Made by a program: the position numbers and the translations under genes
From: Clostridia bacterium
Lineage (GTDB): Bacteria; Bacillota; Clostridia; Christensenellales; Aristaeellaceae
Reading direction: 5' to 3'
NCBI GenBank assembly: GCA_017937505.1
Contig: JAGBDL010000032.1
Location: forward strand, 1 to 59,374
DNA: 59,374 nucleotides
Shown here: in pieces, positions 28,622-37,821 of the stretch
How positions within the stretch are numbered: position 1 is the first letter of the stretch
Layout: each line of letters starts with the position of its first letter
Notes under the pieces: model-generated
What the model was told of the DNA's origin: nothing
What the model saw: only the letters and a program-made list of their open reading frames with translations
Databases searched by the model: none

Positions 28622-30628
28622 ATGAACCAGGAAAACAGACAGACGGAGCAGAGCCGTCAGAACCATAAGATCAAGCTGATGCTGTGCGATCTGGCGCTGC
28701 TGCTGTTTGTGGACGTGCTGATGCTGGTCATCTACCCCAGCGAGGATGAGCACCTGGCGGCGGCAGCCATCGCGGGGCAGATTCTGCTGGGGATGGCGAG
28801 CATATTCGGGTGGCGCATCGCGGGCGGCGTGTACCGGCAGATCTGGCGCTACGGCGGCACGATGGCCTACATGCAGATGATCCTGATGGATCTGCTCGCG
28901 GGCATCACCTACTTCGCGGTGCAGGGCCTGCTGATGCCCGCACGCTTCAAGATTTCGTTTGTGCGCGCGCTGTGCATCGTCGCGCTGAACCTGCTGTTTG
29001 GTATGACGATCCGCTTTGTGTACCAGTACCTTTACGAATACACCGACAACCGTGCGGCGAATCTGCTGCGCAGGCTGACCTCGGGCTTCACGGGCCTGAG
29101 CGGCCAGCCGGTGCGAAGGGACGGCGGCATGCACGGCATCACCCCCAAGATCAACATTGCCGTCGTCGGCGCGGGCCGCGTGGGCGTCATGCTCGCGGAG
29201 GAGCTGGCCAATAACCCGCGCTCCGCGTACAGGCCGTGCTGCTTCATCGACGTGGACAGGGAGAAGATTGGCCGCACGATCAACGGCATTCCCGTCCTCC
29301 CGGAGAGCGAGGCGACGCAGGAGCGCCTGATGAGCTTCCCGGTGCAGGAGATCGTGTTTGCGCTGCCCAAAATGCAGGCGGAGCGCAAGAAGGAGCTTTA
29401 CGATCAGTACAAGCAGACGGGCTGCAAGCTCAAGGTGTACGACTATCCGCTGACGCAGACGGTGGAAAACGGCCGGCGCAGCCTGCGCGAGTTTGACATC
29501 GAGGAGCTGCTCTTCCGCCAGCCGATGGAGTTCACCAATGAGCGCACCTCCGCGTATTACCGCGGGAAGACGGTGCTCATCTCCGGCGGCGGCGGCTCAA
29601 TCGGCAGCGAGCTGTGCCGCCAGATCGCCAAGATGCAGCCCAAACGGCTCGTGATTCTGGACGAGTACGAAAATGGCGCATACGATATCCAGCAGGAGCT
29701 GCGCATCGCCTACGGCGTGACGCTGGACGTGCAGGTGGAGATCGTCTCCGTCTGCGACGCAGCGGCGCTTGATCAGATCTTTGCGCGCTACAAGCCGGAC
29801 ATCGTGCTGCACGCGGCCGCGCACAAGCACGTGCCGCTGATGGAGCACAACTGCTGCGAGGCGGTCAAGAACAACGTGTTCGGCACGCTGAACATCGTCG
29901 AGATCGCCGAAAAGCACGGCGTGAAGAAGTTCACGATGATCTCCACGGACAAGGCGGTCAACCCCACGAACGTGATGGGCGCGACCAAGCGCATGTGCGA
30001 GATGATCGTGCTCAGCCGCGCCGGCGGCAGCAAAACCAATTTCAGCGCGACGCGCTTTGGCAACGTGCTGGGCAGCAACGGCTCGGTTATTCCGCTGTTT
30101 AAGCGGCAGATCGCGGCGGGCGGCCCGGTGACGCTGACGGACAGGCGCATCATCCGCTATTTCATGACCATCCCGGAGGCCAGCCAGCTGGTGCTGGAGT
30201 CCGGCGCGATGGCAAAAGACGGCGAGCTGTATGTGCTGGACATGGGCCGTCCGGTGCGGATTCTCGAGCTGGCGGAGAGCATGATCCGCCTCTCCGGCTA
30301 CGAGCCGTACAGGGACATCAACATCGTGGAAACAGGCCTGCGCCCGGGCGAAAAGCTCTATGAGGAGCTGCTCATCAAGACGGAAGAACTGACCAAGACC
30401 GACAACCGCATGATCTTCATCGAGCGGGACAAGCCGCTCACCCGCGCGCAGATCGAGGACAAGCTCGCGATTCTGCGCAGGGCGGTGGCCACGGGCAATG
30501 ACGAGACCGTACGCGCGGCGATGAAGCGCGTCGTGCCGACGTATCACGCGCCGGAGGAGGTCAACTCCGCGGCGATTGAGGCGGATGAAATGCAGATGGC
30601 AGAAAGCGGAGAAGACTGCGCCGGTTGA
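28622..30628 (+). CDS. membrane-bound UDP-sugar 4,6-dehydratase (EpsC/CapD/PglF-like)
   Basis: The 668-residue protein has four N-terminal membrane helices, a first nucleotide-binding fold (INIAVVGAGRVGVMLAEEL, about residues 175-195) and a C-terminal SDR domain with the NAD motif GGGGSIGSE (about 320-329). The SDR uses STDKAVNPTN with Lys in place of the usual YxxxK tyrosine, as in the FlaA1/PglF/CapD dehydratases. It would make UDP-4-keto-6-deoxy-HexNAc for the polysaccharide. No partner aminotransferase or N-acetyltransferase of the bacillosamine pathway is encoded in the window. It opens the locus and is followed by an initiating transferase. Confidence 0.9.
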   Translation: MNQENRQTEQSRQNHKIKLMLCDLALLLFVDVLMLVIYPSEDEHLAAAAIAGQILLGMASIFGWRIAGGVYRQIWRYGGTMAYMQMILMDLLAGITYFAVQGLLMPARFKISFVRALCIVALNLLFGMTIRFVYQYLYEYTDNRAANLLRRLTSGFTGLSGQPVRRDGGMHGITPKINIAVVGAGRVGVMLAEELANNPRSAYRPCCFIDVDREKIGRTINGIPVLPESEATQERLMSFPVQEIVFALPKMQAERKKELYDQYKQTGCKLKVYDYPLTQTVENGRRSLREFDIEELLFRQPMEFTNERTSAYYRGKTVLISGGGGSIGSELCRQIAKMQPKRLVILDEYENGAYDIQQELRIAYGVTLDVQVEIVSVCDAAALDQIFARYKPDIVLHAAAHKHVPLMEHNCCEAVKNNVFGTLNIVEIAEKHGVKKFTMISTDKAVNPTNVMGATKRMCEMIVLSRAGGSKTNFSATRFGNVLGSNGSVIPLFKRQIAAGGPVTLTDRRIIRYFMTIPEASQLVLESGAMAKDGELYVLDMGRPVRILELAESMIRLSGYEPYRDINIVETGLRPGEKLYEELLIKTEELTKTDNRMIFIERDKPLTRAQIEDKLAILRRAVATGNDETVRAAMKRVVPTYHAPEEVNSAAIEADEMQMAESGEDCAG

Positions 30629-30674
30629 TCGTTTTTGAAGAGGAAGACAGAGAAATATGAGGAGGAAAGCGCCT

Positions 30675-31355
30675 ATGTATCAGCGATATGGCAAGCGAAT
30701 GCTGGACATCATCTGCTCGCTGTGCGGCGTTGTGCTTTTTTCCCCGGTGTTTCTGATCCTGGCCGTGTGGATCAAGCTGGATTCGCCGGGCCCGGTGTTT
30801 TTCAAGCAGAAGCGCGTGGGAAAGCACAAAACGTATTTCAATATTCTCAAATTCCGCACGATGAGAACGGATGCGCCGCACGACATGCCGACGCATCTGC
30901 TTGAGAACCCGGAGGCGTTCATCACCCGAAGCGGCGCTTTCCTGCGCAGGACGAGCCTGGACGAGCTGCCGCAGATCATCAATATCCTCATGGGCGATAT
31001 GAGCGTCGTCGGCCCGAGGCCGGCGCTGTGGAATCAGGACGATCTGCTCGCCGAACGCGATCGCTATGGCGCCAACGACGTGACGCCCGGCCTGACGGGC
31101 TGGGCGCAGGTGAACGGCCGCGACGAGCTGGAGATCGAGGAAAAGGCGCGGCTGGACGGCGAGTATGTGTGCCATCTGACGCTGAAGATGGACGCGACGT
31201 GCGTTCTGATGACGGTCGGCAGCGTGCTGCGCCAGAAGGGCGTCGTGGAGGGCGGCACCGGTACGCTGGTGCCGCACATCGAGGCGCGCAAGCATGAAAT
31301 CAGAGAGCATGAGGAAGAGCTGGAACAAGCCTATGGAGGAAAGAACTCAGCCTAA
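30675..31355 (+). CDS. initiating phosphoglycosyl transferase (short, PglC/EpsL-like)
   Basis: The 226-residue monotopic enzyme transfers a sugar-1-phosphate to undecaprenyl phosphate. The single re-entrant hydrophobic helix RMLDIICSLCGVVLFSPVF is followed by SPGPVFFKQKRVG, LKFRTM, the catalytic DELPQIINILMGDMSVVGPRP segment and [19 protein letters not shown]. It has only the catalytic domain, unlike the long enzyme at 9.3 kb. ATG 30675 is chosen because GGAGG at 30661-30665 lies nine bases upstream, whereas ATG 30657 directly precedes that box. Next to a PglF-like dehydratase it may use a UDP-diNAcBac- or FucNAc-type sugar, but that is inference. Confidence 0.9.
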   Translation: MYQRYGKRMLDIICSLCGVVLFSPVFLILAVWIKLDSPGPVFFKQKRVGKHKTYFNILKFRTMRTDAPHDMPTHLLENPEAFITRSGAFLRRTSLDELPQIINILMGDMSVVGPRPALWNQDDLLAERDRYGANDVTPGLTGWAQVNGRDELEIEEKARLDGEYVCHLTLKMDATCVLMTVGSVLRQKGVVEGGTGTLVPHIEARKHEIREHEEELEQAYGGKNSA

Positions 31356-32460
31356 GAAGCTGTTGCTGGTGGCCAACGTGGTCAAGGAGCACGTGCTCAA
31401 GTTTCACGTGCCCACGATCAAGGCGCTGAAGGCGCGCGGCTGGACGGTGGATGTGGCGGCCTCCGGAGAGGAGGACGTGCCCTGCTGCGACCGGCAGATC
31501 CGCGGCGTATGGAAGCGCTCGCCGTTCACGCCGGACACGCTGCGCGGCGTGCGCCAGCTTCGCCGTCTCCTTGATGAGGAGCATTACGATATCGTGTACT
31601 GCCATACGCCTGTGGGCGCCCTGGTGGCCCGCCTGGCCGCGATCGGCGCGCGCAGGCGGGGCACGAAGGTCGTCTATTTTGCGCACGGCTTTCACTTCTT
31701 CACCGGCGCGCCGCTGATCAACTGGCTGCTGTTTTATCCGATTGAGTGGATGCTGGCCCATGTCACCGATCTGCTGATCACCCTCAACGACGAGGATGAA
31801 GAGCGGGCCAGGCGCCGGTTCCCCAAGCGCCTCCCGGTGGTCAGGGTGCCGGGCGTGGGCGTGGATTTCTCTCGCCTTGAGGTGGAGGATCCCGCCGGGG
31901 CGAGAAGAAGGCTTCGCGAGGAATGGGGCATTCCGCAGGACGCGCTGGTGCTGATCTACGTCGCGGAGCTGATCCGCAACAAGAACCAGAGGATGCTCTT
32001 TGAAGCGCTTCAGAAAATCAAAGAAACGCGTACCGACACGTATCTTGTGCTCGTTGGGCCGGACCATGCAGATGGGGCCTGCCAGCGTCTGGCACAGCAG
32101 ATGGGCGTGGCGGATTCTGTTGTATTTACGCTCTGGCGCAGCGACGTCGGCGCGTGCCTGCGCGCGGCGGACATCGCGGTGGCGTCGAGCCTGCGTGAGG
32201 GGCTGGCGCTCAACATCGTGGAGGCGATGTACTGCGGCCTGCCCGTCGTGGCGACGGACAACCGCGGCCATGTGCCGATCATCCGCGACGGGGAGAATGG
32301 CTTCCTGGTGCACATCGGCGACAGCGAGGCCATGGCGCGGCGCGTGATCGAGATTGCGGATGATCCGCAGCTGCGCAAGCGCCTGGCGCACAGCGACGTG
32401 AGCCGATACAGCGCGGAGGCGGTGTCCGCGCAGCTCTGCGACATTCTCAGCGAGGTTTAA
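31333..32460 (+). CDS. glycosyltransferase family 4 (GT-B)
   Basis: The 375-residue GT-B glycosyltransferase starts KKLLLVANVVKEHVLKFHVP, with the EpsD-like stretch FAHGFHFFTGAPLINWLLFYP and the nucleotide-sugar site REGLALNIVEAMYCGLPVVATDNRGH. The conserved E-x7-E is seen in REGLALNIVE. It probably adds an early sugar to the lipid-linked intermediate made by the preceding transferase. ATG 31333 overlaps the end of the previous gene by 23 bases; an in-frame ATG at 31294 would overlap more and add only a charged tail. Donor and linkage cannot be read. Confidence 0.85.
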   Translation: MEERTQPKKLLLVANVVKEHVLKFHVPTIKALKARGWTVDVAASGEEDVPCCDRQIRGVWKRSPFTPDTLRGVRQLRRLLDEEHYDIVYCHTPVGALVARLAAIGARRRGTKVVYFAHGFHFFTGAPLINWLLFYPIEWMLAHVTDLLITLNDEDEERARRRFPKRLPVVRVPGVGVDFSRLEVEDPAGARRRLREEWGIPQDALVLIYVAELIRNKNQRMLFEALQKIKETRTDTYLVLVGPDHADGACQRLAQQMGVADSVVFTLWRSDVGACLRAADIAVASSLREGLALNIVEAMYCGLPVVATDNRGHVPIIRDGENGFLVHIGDSEAMARRVIEIADDPQLRKRLAHSDVSRYSAEAVSAQLCDILSEV

Positions 32461-32467
32461 TGGTTTT

Positions 32468-33556
32468 ATGCAATATATCCTGATTCTCTTCTGGCTGTTC
32501 TTTGCGGCGGTGCTGGGGCATACGGCCGGCATGCACCGCCGCGTCAAGGTGCTCGGCAGGGAAGAACGCCGCGCGACGCAGCTCTATGCCTGGATCGTGA
32601 TTCTGCCGATTCTGTTTATGGCCGTGACACGATCCAACTATTTCGGTGATACCTACCAGTATCTGCGGGATTACAGGAGTATCCCAAGCAGTATGGCGGG
32701 AAAATGGAGCTATGTTCAGTCCCATACGAAGGATACAGGCTTTTACGCCCTGGGCGCCCTGGTCAGCATATTTGCCGGTGATCATTTTCGTTATTTCTTT
32801 CTGGTCATTGCACTCATCCAGGGATACTGCCTGGTAAAGACCTACCGCAAGTATTCAGAGGATTACTGGTTTGCGATCTTTGCCTTTGTCGCGACGACAG
32901 ACTATCTGTCGTGGATGTTCAACGGCATCCGGCAGTTCACGGCGGTGGCCATCACCTTTGCGGCAGCCGAGCCGATTTTTAAAAAGCAATATGTCAAAGC
33001 GTGTGTCATCGTTGCCTTTGCGTCGCTGTTCCACAAATCGGCCCTGATGATGATTCCTGTCATCTTCATCGTGCAGGGTAGGCCGTGGAACTGGAAGACC
33101 ATTCTGGTCATTCTGGGCACGGTGGTGATCATGTCGGCCAGCGGCGTGTTCACCGATACGCTGGATACAGTGCTGCAGGATACGCAGTACAGCAACATGG
33201 TCAGTGACTGGACGCGTTGGGAAGACGACGGTACGAACCCGCTGCGCGTGCTGGTGTATTCCATACCGACCATTCTGTCCCTGTTCTGCCGTAAGAAGAT
33301 CGCGAAGTCCGGGGACCGCGTGATTCAGATCGCCTGCAACATGGGCATCATCTCCACGGCGCTGTACCTGGTGAGCATGGTAACCTCCGGCATCTTCCTG
33401 GGCCGTCTGCCGATTTACTGCTCTCTGTACGCAAACGGCATTCTGCTGCCGTGGGAGCTCAAGCATGTGTTCGGCAAGCAGATGCGCGCACTGGCCATCT
33501 GCTGCTATGTGCTGTTCTACGTCTTCCAGCTGCGCTATGGATGGGGAATACTCTGA
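32468..33556 (+). CDS. EpsG-family polysaccharide polymerase
   Basis: The 362-residue protein has about ten hydrophobic segments. YFGDTYQYLRDY, GFYALGALVSIFAGDHFRYFF and WMFNGIRQFTAVAITFAAAEP (cut here: WMFNGIRQ is the core), followed by AFASLFHKSALMMIP, match the EpsG family, functionally a Wzy-like polymerase. It would polymerise the repeat units exported by the flippase at 47.3 kb. The start lies 7 bases after the GT4 gene. Such polymerases vary greatly between strains. Confidence 0.85.
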   Translation: MQYILILFWLFFAAVLGHTAGMHRRVKVLGREERRATQLYAWIVILPILFMAVTRSNYFGDTYQYLRDYRSIPSSMAGKWSYVQSHTKDTGFYALGALVSIFAGDHFRYFFLVIALIQGYCLVKTYRKYSEDYWFAIFAFVATTDYLSWMFNGIRQFTAVAITFAAAEPIFKKQYVKACVIVAFASLFHKSALMMIPVIFIVQGRPWNWKTILVILGTVVIMSASGVFTDTLDTVLQDTQYSNMVSDWTRWEDDGTNPLRVLVYSIPTILSLFCRKKIAKSGDRVIQIACNMGIISTALYLVSMVTSGIFLGRLPIYCSLYANGILLPWELKHVFGKQMRALAICCYVLFYVFQLRYGWGIL

Positions 33557-33568
33557 TACGGAGGAAAG

Positions 33569-34669
33569 ATGGAGATTCGGATTCTGCACGTCGTGACCTA
33601 TATGGGGCGCGGCGGCCTGGAAACCATGATCATGAACTATTACCGGCAGATGGACAGAACGAAGGTTCAGTTCGACTTTCTGGTTCATCGGGATTTTCGG
33701 GCGGATTATGACGATGAAATCGAACAGCTCGGCGGCAGAATCTACCGGATCGGACGGTTGGTGCCCTGGAGCGGGGCGTATCAAAGGGCCCTGGATGCGT
33801 TCTTTGCTGCGCATCCGGAATACCGCGTGGTGCATGTGCACCAGGATTGCCTGAGCGCAGTGATCCTGAAGGCAGCAAAAAAGCATGGCGTGCCCGTGCG
33901 CATTGCGCACAGCCACAACAGCAGTCAGGACAAAAATCTCAAATATCTGATCAAGCTGTACTATAAGCGGCAGATTCCCCGGCATGCGACGGCGCTTTTT
34001 GCCTGCGGCAGGGATGCAGGCGATTGGATGTTCGGCGGAAAGCCGTACACCGTTGTCAACAATGCCATCGATGCGGCGCAGTACAGGTACCGGCAAGCGC
34101 ACGCGCGCGAGGTGAGACAGGCTCTGGGCATCGCGGAGGATGCGTTTGTTGTTGGGCACGTCGGACGGTTTTGCCCGGTGAAGAACCATGCCTTCCTGCT
34201 CGGTGTCTTTGATCAGCTGCGCCGCGAGAACGAACGCGCCGTGCTGCTGCTCGTTGGGGACGGCGAGCTGCGCAGCAGCGTGGAGGAAAAGGCGAAGGCC
34301 ATGGGGCTTGAGGATCGCGTGCTGTTTACAGGCGTGCGAAGCGATGTCTGCGATCTGATGCAGGCGATGGACGTCTTCGCGTTTCCGTCCCGGTATGAGG
34401 GGCTGCCGGTCTCGCTCGTGGAAGCGCAGGCTGCTGGCCTGCCCTGCATCATTTCAGATCGCGTGCCGGATGCCTGCATGCTGACGGATTTGGTGCAAAA
34501 GGTTTCGCTTGAAGACAGCATGCAGCAATGGACGGAGCGGATTCTGGCGGCGAGAGCGACGGTGCGCCGGGATCGATTCGATGAGATTGCTGCAGGCGGA
34601 TACGATATCGTCAGCAACGCGGCATGGCTTCAGCAATACTATATCGATCACTGGAAAGAGAAGGAATAA
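33569..34669 (+). CDS. glycosyltransferase family 4, EpsF-like
   Basis: The 366-residue GT-B enzyme opens with ILHVVTYMGRGGLETMIMNY, typical of EpsF-like transferases (GGxE motif). The C-terminal half has VVGHVGRFCPVKNHAFLL and the donor site SRYEGLPVSLVEAQAAGLP. The start follows ACGGAGGAAAG. Its stop lies two bases before the next start codon (34671), fitting a single transcript. Confidence 0.87.
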   Translation: MEIRILHVVTYMGRGGLETMIMNYYRQMDRTKVQFDFLVHRDFRADYDDEIEQLGGRIYRIGRLVPWSGAYQRALDAFFAAHPEYRVVHVHQDCLSAVILKAAKKHGVPVRIAHSHNSSQDKNLKYLIKLYYKRQIPRHATALFACGRDAGDWMFGGKPYTVVNNAIDAAQYRYRQAHAREVRQALGIAEDAFVVGHVGRFCPVKNHAFLLGVFDQLRRENERAVLLLVGDGELRSSVEEKAKAMGLEDRVLFTGVRSDVCDLMQAMDVFAFPSRYEGLPVSLVEAQAAGLPCIISDRVPDACMLTDLVQKVSLEDSMQQWTERILAARATVRRDRFDEIAAGGYDIVSNAAWLQQYYIDHWKEKE

Positions 34670-34670
34670 G

Positions 34671-35552
34671 ATGGCGGCATTGACGGTGTTTACGCCGGCG
34701 TATAACCGGGCGCACACGCTGGGCAGAACGTACGCGTCCCTGTGCGCGCAGACATGCAAGGATTTCATCTGGCTGATCGTGGACGACGGTTCCCAGGACG
34801 AAACAGCTGCACTGGTGCAGTCGTGGCAGCAGCGGGATAACGGATTTGCGATTGAATATATCCGAAAAGAAAACGGCGGCATGCACACCGCGCATAACGT
34901 CGCGTATGAAAATATCCGCACAGAGCTGAACACCTGCATCGATTCGGATGACAGAATGCCTCCGGATGCGGTCGAGTTGATTCTGGATAAATGGGAGAAG
35001 GTCAGGAAACAGGGCTATGCCGGCCTGATCGCGCTGGACGCGGATTTTGACGGAAACGTGATCGGCAAAGGCTTCCCGGAGGGCATGCAGGAGACCACGC
35101 TGAGCGGGTACTATGCCGGCGGAGGCTTTGGCGACAAGAAGCTGGTGTACCGCACGGATGTGATCAACAGCGTTCCGACCTATCCGGTATATGAAGGGGA
35201 AAAGTACGTCGCGCTGGCGTACAAATACAGGCTGATCGATCAGCAGTACAAGCTGGCAGTGCTTAACCGGGTGGTCTGCGAGGTGGAGTATCAGGCAGAC
35301 GGACACAGCACCGGCATGTGGAGGGAGTATCTGCGAAGTCCGCGAGGCTTTGCCGCCTGGCGAAGGGTCTGCATGCAGTATCCAACTTCATGGAAACGGC
35401 TGCTTGTGGACTGCATGCACTATGTCTCCAGCAGCATCCTGGCGGGCAATCGGTACTTTATTGAGGAATCTCCGAGAAAGGTATGGACGGTATTGTGCAC
35501 TCCGGCAGGCGCATTGCTCGCGCTTGCCGTCAGGAAAAGAATACGTAAATGA
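34671..35552 (+). CDS. glycosyltransferase family 2
   Basis: The 293-residue GT-A enzyme has LTVFTPAYNRAHTLGRTY at the N-terminus, the nucleotide-binding LIVDDGSQDET, ENGGMHTAHNVAYE and the metal motif CIDSDDRMPPDAVE. A basic C-terminal tail ends with VRKRIRK. ATG 34671 is chosen: it follows GAGAAGGAATAAG, and the longer in-frame reading from 34509 lies inside the previous gene. The acceptor is unknown. Confidence 0.87.
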   Translation: MAALTVFTPAYNRAHTLGRTYASLCAQTCKDFIWLIVDDGSQDETAALVQSWQQRDNGFAIEYIRKENGGMHTAHNVAYENIRTELNTCIDSDDRMPPDAVELILDKWEKVRKQGYAGLIALDADFDGNVIGKGFPEGMQETTLSGYYAGGGFGDKKLVYRTDVINSVPTYPVYEGEKYVALAYKYRLIDQQYKLAVLNRVVCEVEYQADGHSTGMWREYLRSPRGFAAWRRVCMQYPTSWKRLLVDCMHYVSSSILAGNRYFIEESPRKVWTVLCTPAGALLALAVRKRIRK

Positions 35553-35593
35553 TTGACGCAATCAGACTGCATCGTGAAAGAGAGGATATCACA

Positions 35594-36709
35594 GTGATTC
35601 GAGTGCTATTTCTGATCCATGATCTGGGTCATGGCGGCGCGGAAAAGGTGCTGGTGAATCTGGTCAATCATCTGGATCGAAGCAAATTTGACATCACGGT
35701 GCTTGCACTCTTCGGAGGCGGCGTCAACGAACAGTTCTTGAAACCCGATATTCATTACAAAGCCGTTTTTCCAAAGGCCTTTCGGGGCAACAGCCATGTG
35801 ATGAAGCTGTTTTCTCCCCAACTGCTGCACAGGCTGTTTGTGAAAGAGCATTACGACATCGAGGCGTCGTATCTGGAAGGACCGTCGGCCCGGATTGTCA
35901 GCGGATGTCAGCATGCTGACACAAAGCTGGTGTCGTGGATTCATATTGAACAGCACACGAAAGAGCGGGCAGCCGGATCGTTCCGCACCTATCGGGAATC
36001 AGTCGACTGCTACCGGCGTTTTGACAGGACGATATGCGTGTCTCAAACGGTGAAGGAGGATTTTCTCTCAATTTATCCGATGCTTGAACAAGTAGATGTG
36101 TTGTACAACACCAACGAGACGGATCAGATACTGGAGCTCAAGGATGAACCGGTTGAGGAAGATGTGTTTTCTGAGGGAGAAATTCGGCTCTGCGGCGTTG
36201 GCAAGCTGATGCCGATGAAGGGATTTGACAGACTGGCTCGGATTCACAAGCGGCTTCGGGATGAGGGATATCCCGTGCACAGCTATGTGCTGGGGATCGG
36301 CCCCGAGAAAGAGAGAATAGAAGTTTATCTCGCAGAGCATCATTTGGAAAACACGTTCACGCTCCTGGGATACCAGACCAATCCGTACAAATATGTGGCT
36401 AAATGCGATCTGTTTGTCTGTACCAGCTTTGCCGAGGGCTTTTCTACGGCGGCGACGGAAGCTCTAATCGTTGGAACGCCGGTTTGTACGGTTGAGGTCT
36501 CCGGCATGCGGGAGATGCTGGGTGAAAACAACGAGTGGGGCGTTGTGACGGAGAATAACGAGGAAGCGCTGTTTCAGGCGATCAAACGCCTACTCGATGA
36601 CCCAGCGCTGCTTGCGTGTTATAAGGAAAAGGCTGCGCAACGCGGCAAAATATTCAGTACGAAAAGAACGGTTAAGGCAGTGGAGGAGATGCTCCTGTCC
36701 TTATCATGA
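35594..36709 (+). CDS. glycosyltransferase family 4
   Basis: The 371-residue GT-B enzyme begins IRVLFLIHDLGHGGAEKVLV, a standard GT4 start with the GGAE motif. The donor-site region is CTSFAEGFSTAATEALIVGTP and the centre has GVGKLMPMKGFDRLARI. I place the start at GTG 35594, preceded by AGAGAGG, because the family start begins there. The alternative ATG 35549 overlaps the previous stop as ATGA and adds 15 charged residues, so it remains possible. Base composition is lower in GC than that of the first 30 kb. Confidence 0.83.
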   Translation: MIRVLFLIHDLGHGGAEKVLVNLVNHLDRSKFDITVLALFGGGVNEQFLKPDIHYKAVFPKAFRGNSHVMKLFSPQLLHRLFVKEHYDIEASYLEGPSARIVSGCQHADTKLVSWIHIEQHTKERAAGSFRTYRESVDCYRRFDRTICVSQTVKEDFLSIYPMLEQVDVLYNTNETDQILELKDEPVEEDVFSEGEIRLCGVGKLMPMKGFDRLARIHKRLRDEGYPVHSYVLGIGPEKERIEVYLAEHHLENTFTLLGYQTNPYKYVAKCDLFVCTSFAEGFSTAATEALIVGTPVCTVEVSGMREMLGENNEWGVVTENNEEALFQAIKRLLDDPALLACYKEKAAQRGKIFSTKRTVKAVEEMLLSLS

Positions 36710-36726
36710 CATGGGGGGCGTGCATC

Positions 36727-37797
36727 ATGACAGTTTTGCAGGTTTGCGCATACGGGGCGGAGTATCCAGGCAATTTCATAGCTTCGCTTGAGGCATTGGA
36801 GGCTGCGCTGAAAAGGAAGGGAATAAATACCATTTATGCCTTTGTGGGTAGAGCTGCTGACAAGGACTGGTGCAGACAGATTCAGAAGCGCACAAGAGTG
36901 TATTTTCTCCCTGAGGCAAAGGCGCGCATCCTGCCGAAAACCTATCAGGTGTTCCAAAAAATCTACAAAGAAAATGATATCGGCATCGCGCACAGTCATT
37001 TTGAGTTGTATGATATTCCTGCCACAGTGATGGCGCCCCGGGGAACCCGTGTGTACTGGCATCTTCATGACCCGATTGAAAAACAAAAGGGACTGCGTGG
37101 AATTCTGTGGAAGCTTCAATACGGCATTGTTGGAAAACGCGCAACCCTGATTTCCGTCTCTGATCATTACCGGCAGACGGTTATTGCGATGGGTTTTCCT
37201 GCTGAGCAGACGACAACGGTGCTTAATGGAATCGATCTGGAGCGCATTAGGGATTGCCGTAGCAAAGCATCCAGGGACATCAATTTTCTGACGTTTGGAT
37301 GGGATTTCCAGCGAAAAGGAGACGATCTCATTCTGAAAGCCTGTGACCGGCTTGAACAGGAGGGATACCGGTTCCGGCTGCTGCTCAACGGGAATGAGAA
37401 AACCTGGCCGCATCTGGAGGTGTATTTGGCAGGCAGAGAGCCAGCTTATCTCGTTAAAGGGGATCCGGTATCCGATGTGAATTCGCTGTTTGAGCATGCA
37501 AAGGTATTTATACAGGCCAGCCGCAGGGAAACGTTCTCGTATGCGGTTTGCGAAGCGGCGTATGCCGGACTTCCTGTGATCTGCAGCGATATCGCAGGGC
37601 TGGAGTGGGCACACGATGTTCCTTCTGTTTCGTTTTTTGAAAACGAGAATTGGGAAGGACTGTACAGGAGCATGAAGAACTTTCTCGATGGCTGCGAAGT
37701 AAAGAAGCAGGCTATTGATCAGAGCCGGGAGACCATTGCGGCGCATCACTCTGTCATTGCCTGGGCGGATCAGATGATCAGGCAATATCAGATTTAG
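36727..37797 (+). CDS. glycosyltransferase family 4
   Basis: The 356-residue GT-B enzyme starts MTVLQVCAYGAEYPGNFI. It has an acceptor-side pattern IAHSHFELYDIPATV, the central VLNGIDLERI and FGWDFQRKGDDLIL, and a donor site ASRRETFSYAVCEAAYAGLP in which Glu replaces the first part of the usual E-x7-E spacing. ATG 36727 is preferred over ATG 36706, which overlaps the preceding stop; the GGGGGG just upstream is an imperfect ribosome binding site. Function in the polysaccharide locus is inferred from position. Confidence 0.8.
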   Translation: MTVLQVCAYGAEYPGNFIASLEALEAALKRKGINTIYAFVGRAADKDWCRQIQKRTRVYFLPEAKARILPKTYQVFQKIYKENDIGIAHSHFELYDIPATVMAPRGTRVYWHLHDPIEKQKGLRGILWKLQYGIVGKRATLISVSDHYRQTVIAMGFPAEQTTTVLNGIDLERIRDCRSKASRDINFLTFGWDFQRKGDDLILKACDRLEQEGYRFRLLLNGNEKTWPHLEVYLAGREPAYLVKGDPVSDVNSLFEHAKVFIQASRRETFSYAVCEAAYAGLPVICSDIAGLEWAHDVPSVSFFENENWEGLYRSMKNFLDGCEVKKQAIDQSRETIAAHHSVIAWADQMIRQYQI

Positions 37798-37821
37798 CGC
37801 GTCACAGTAGGAGTAGGGAAA

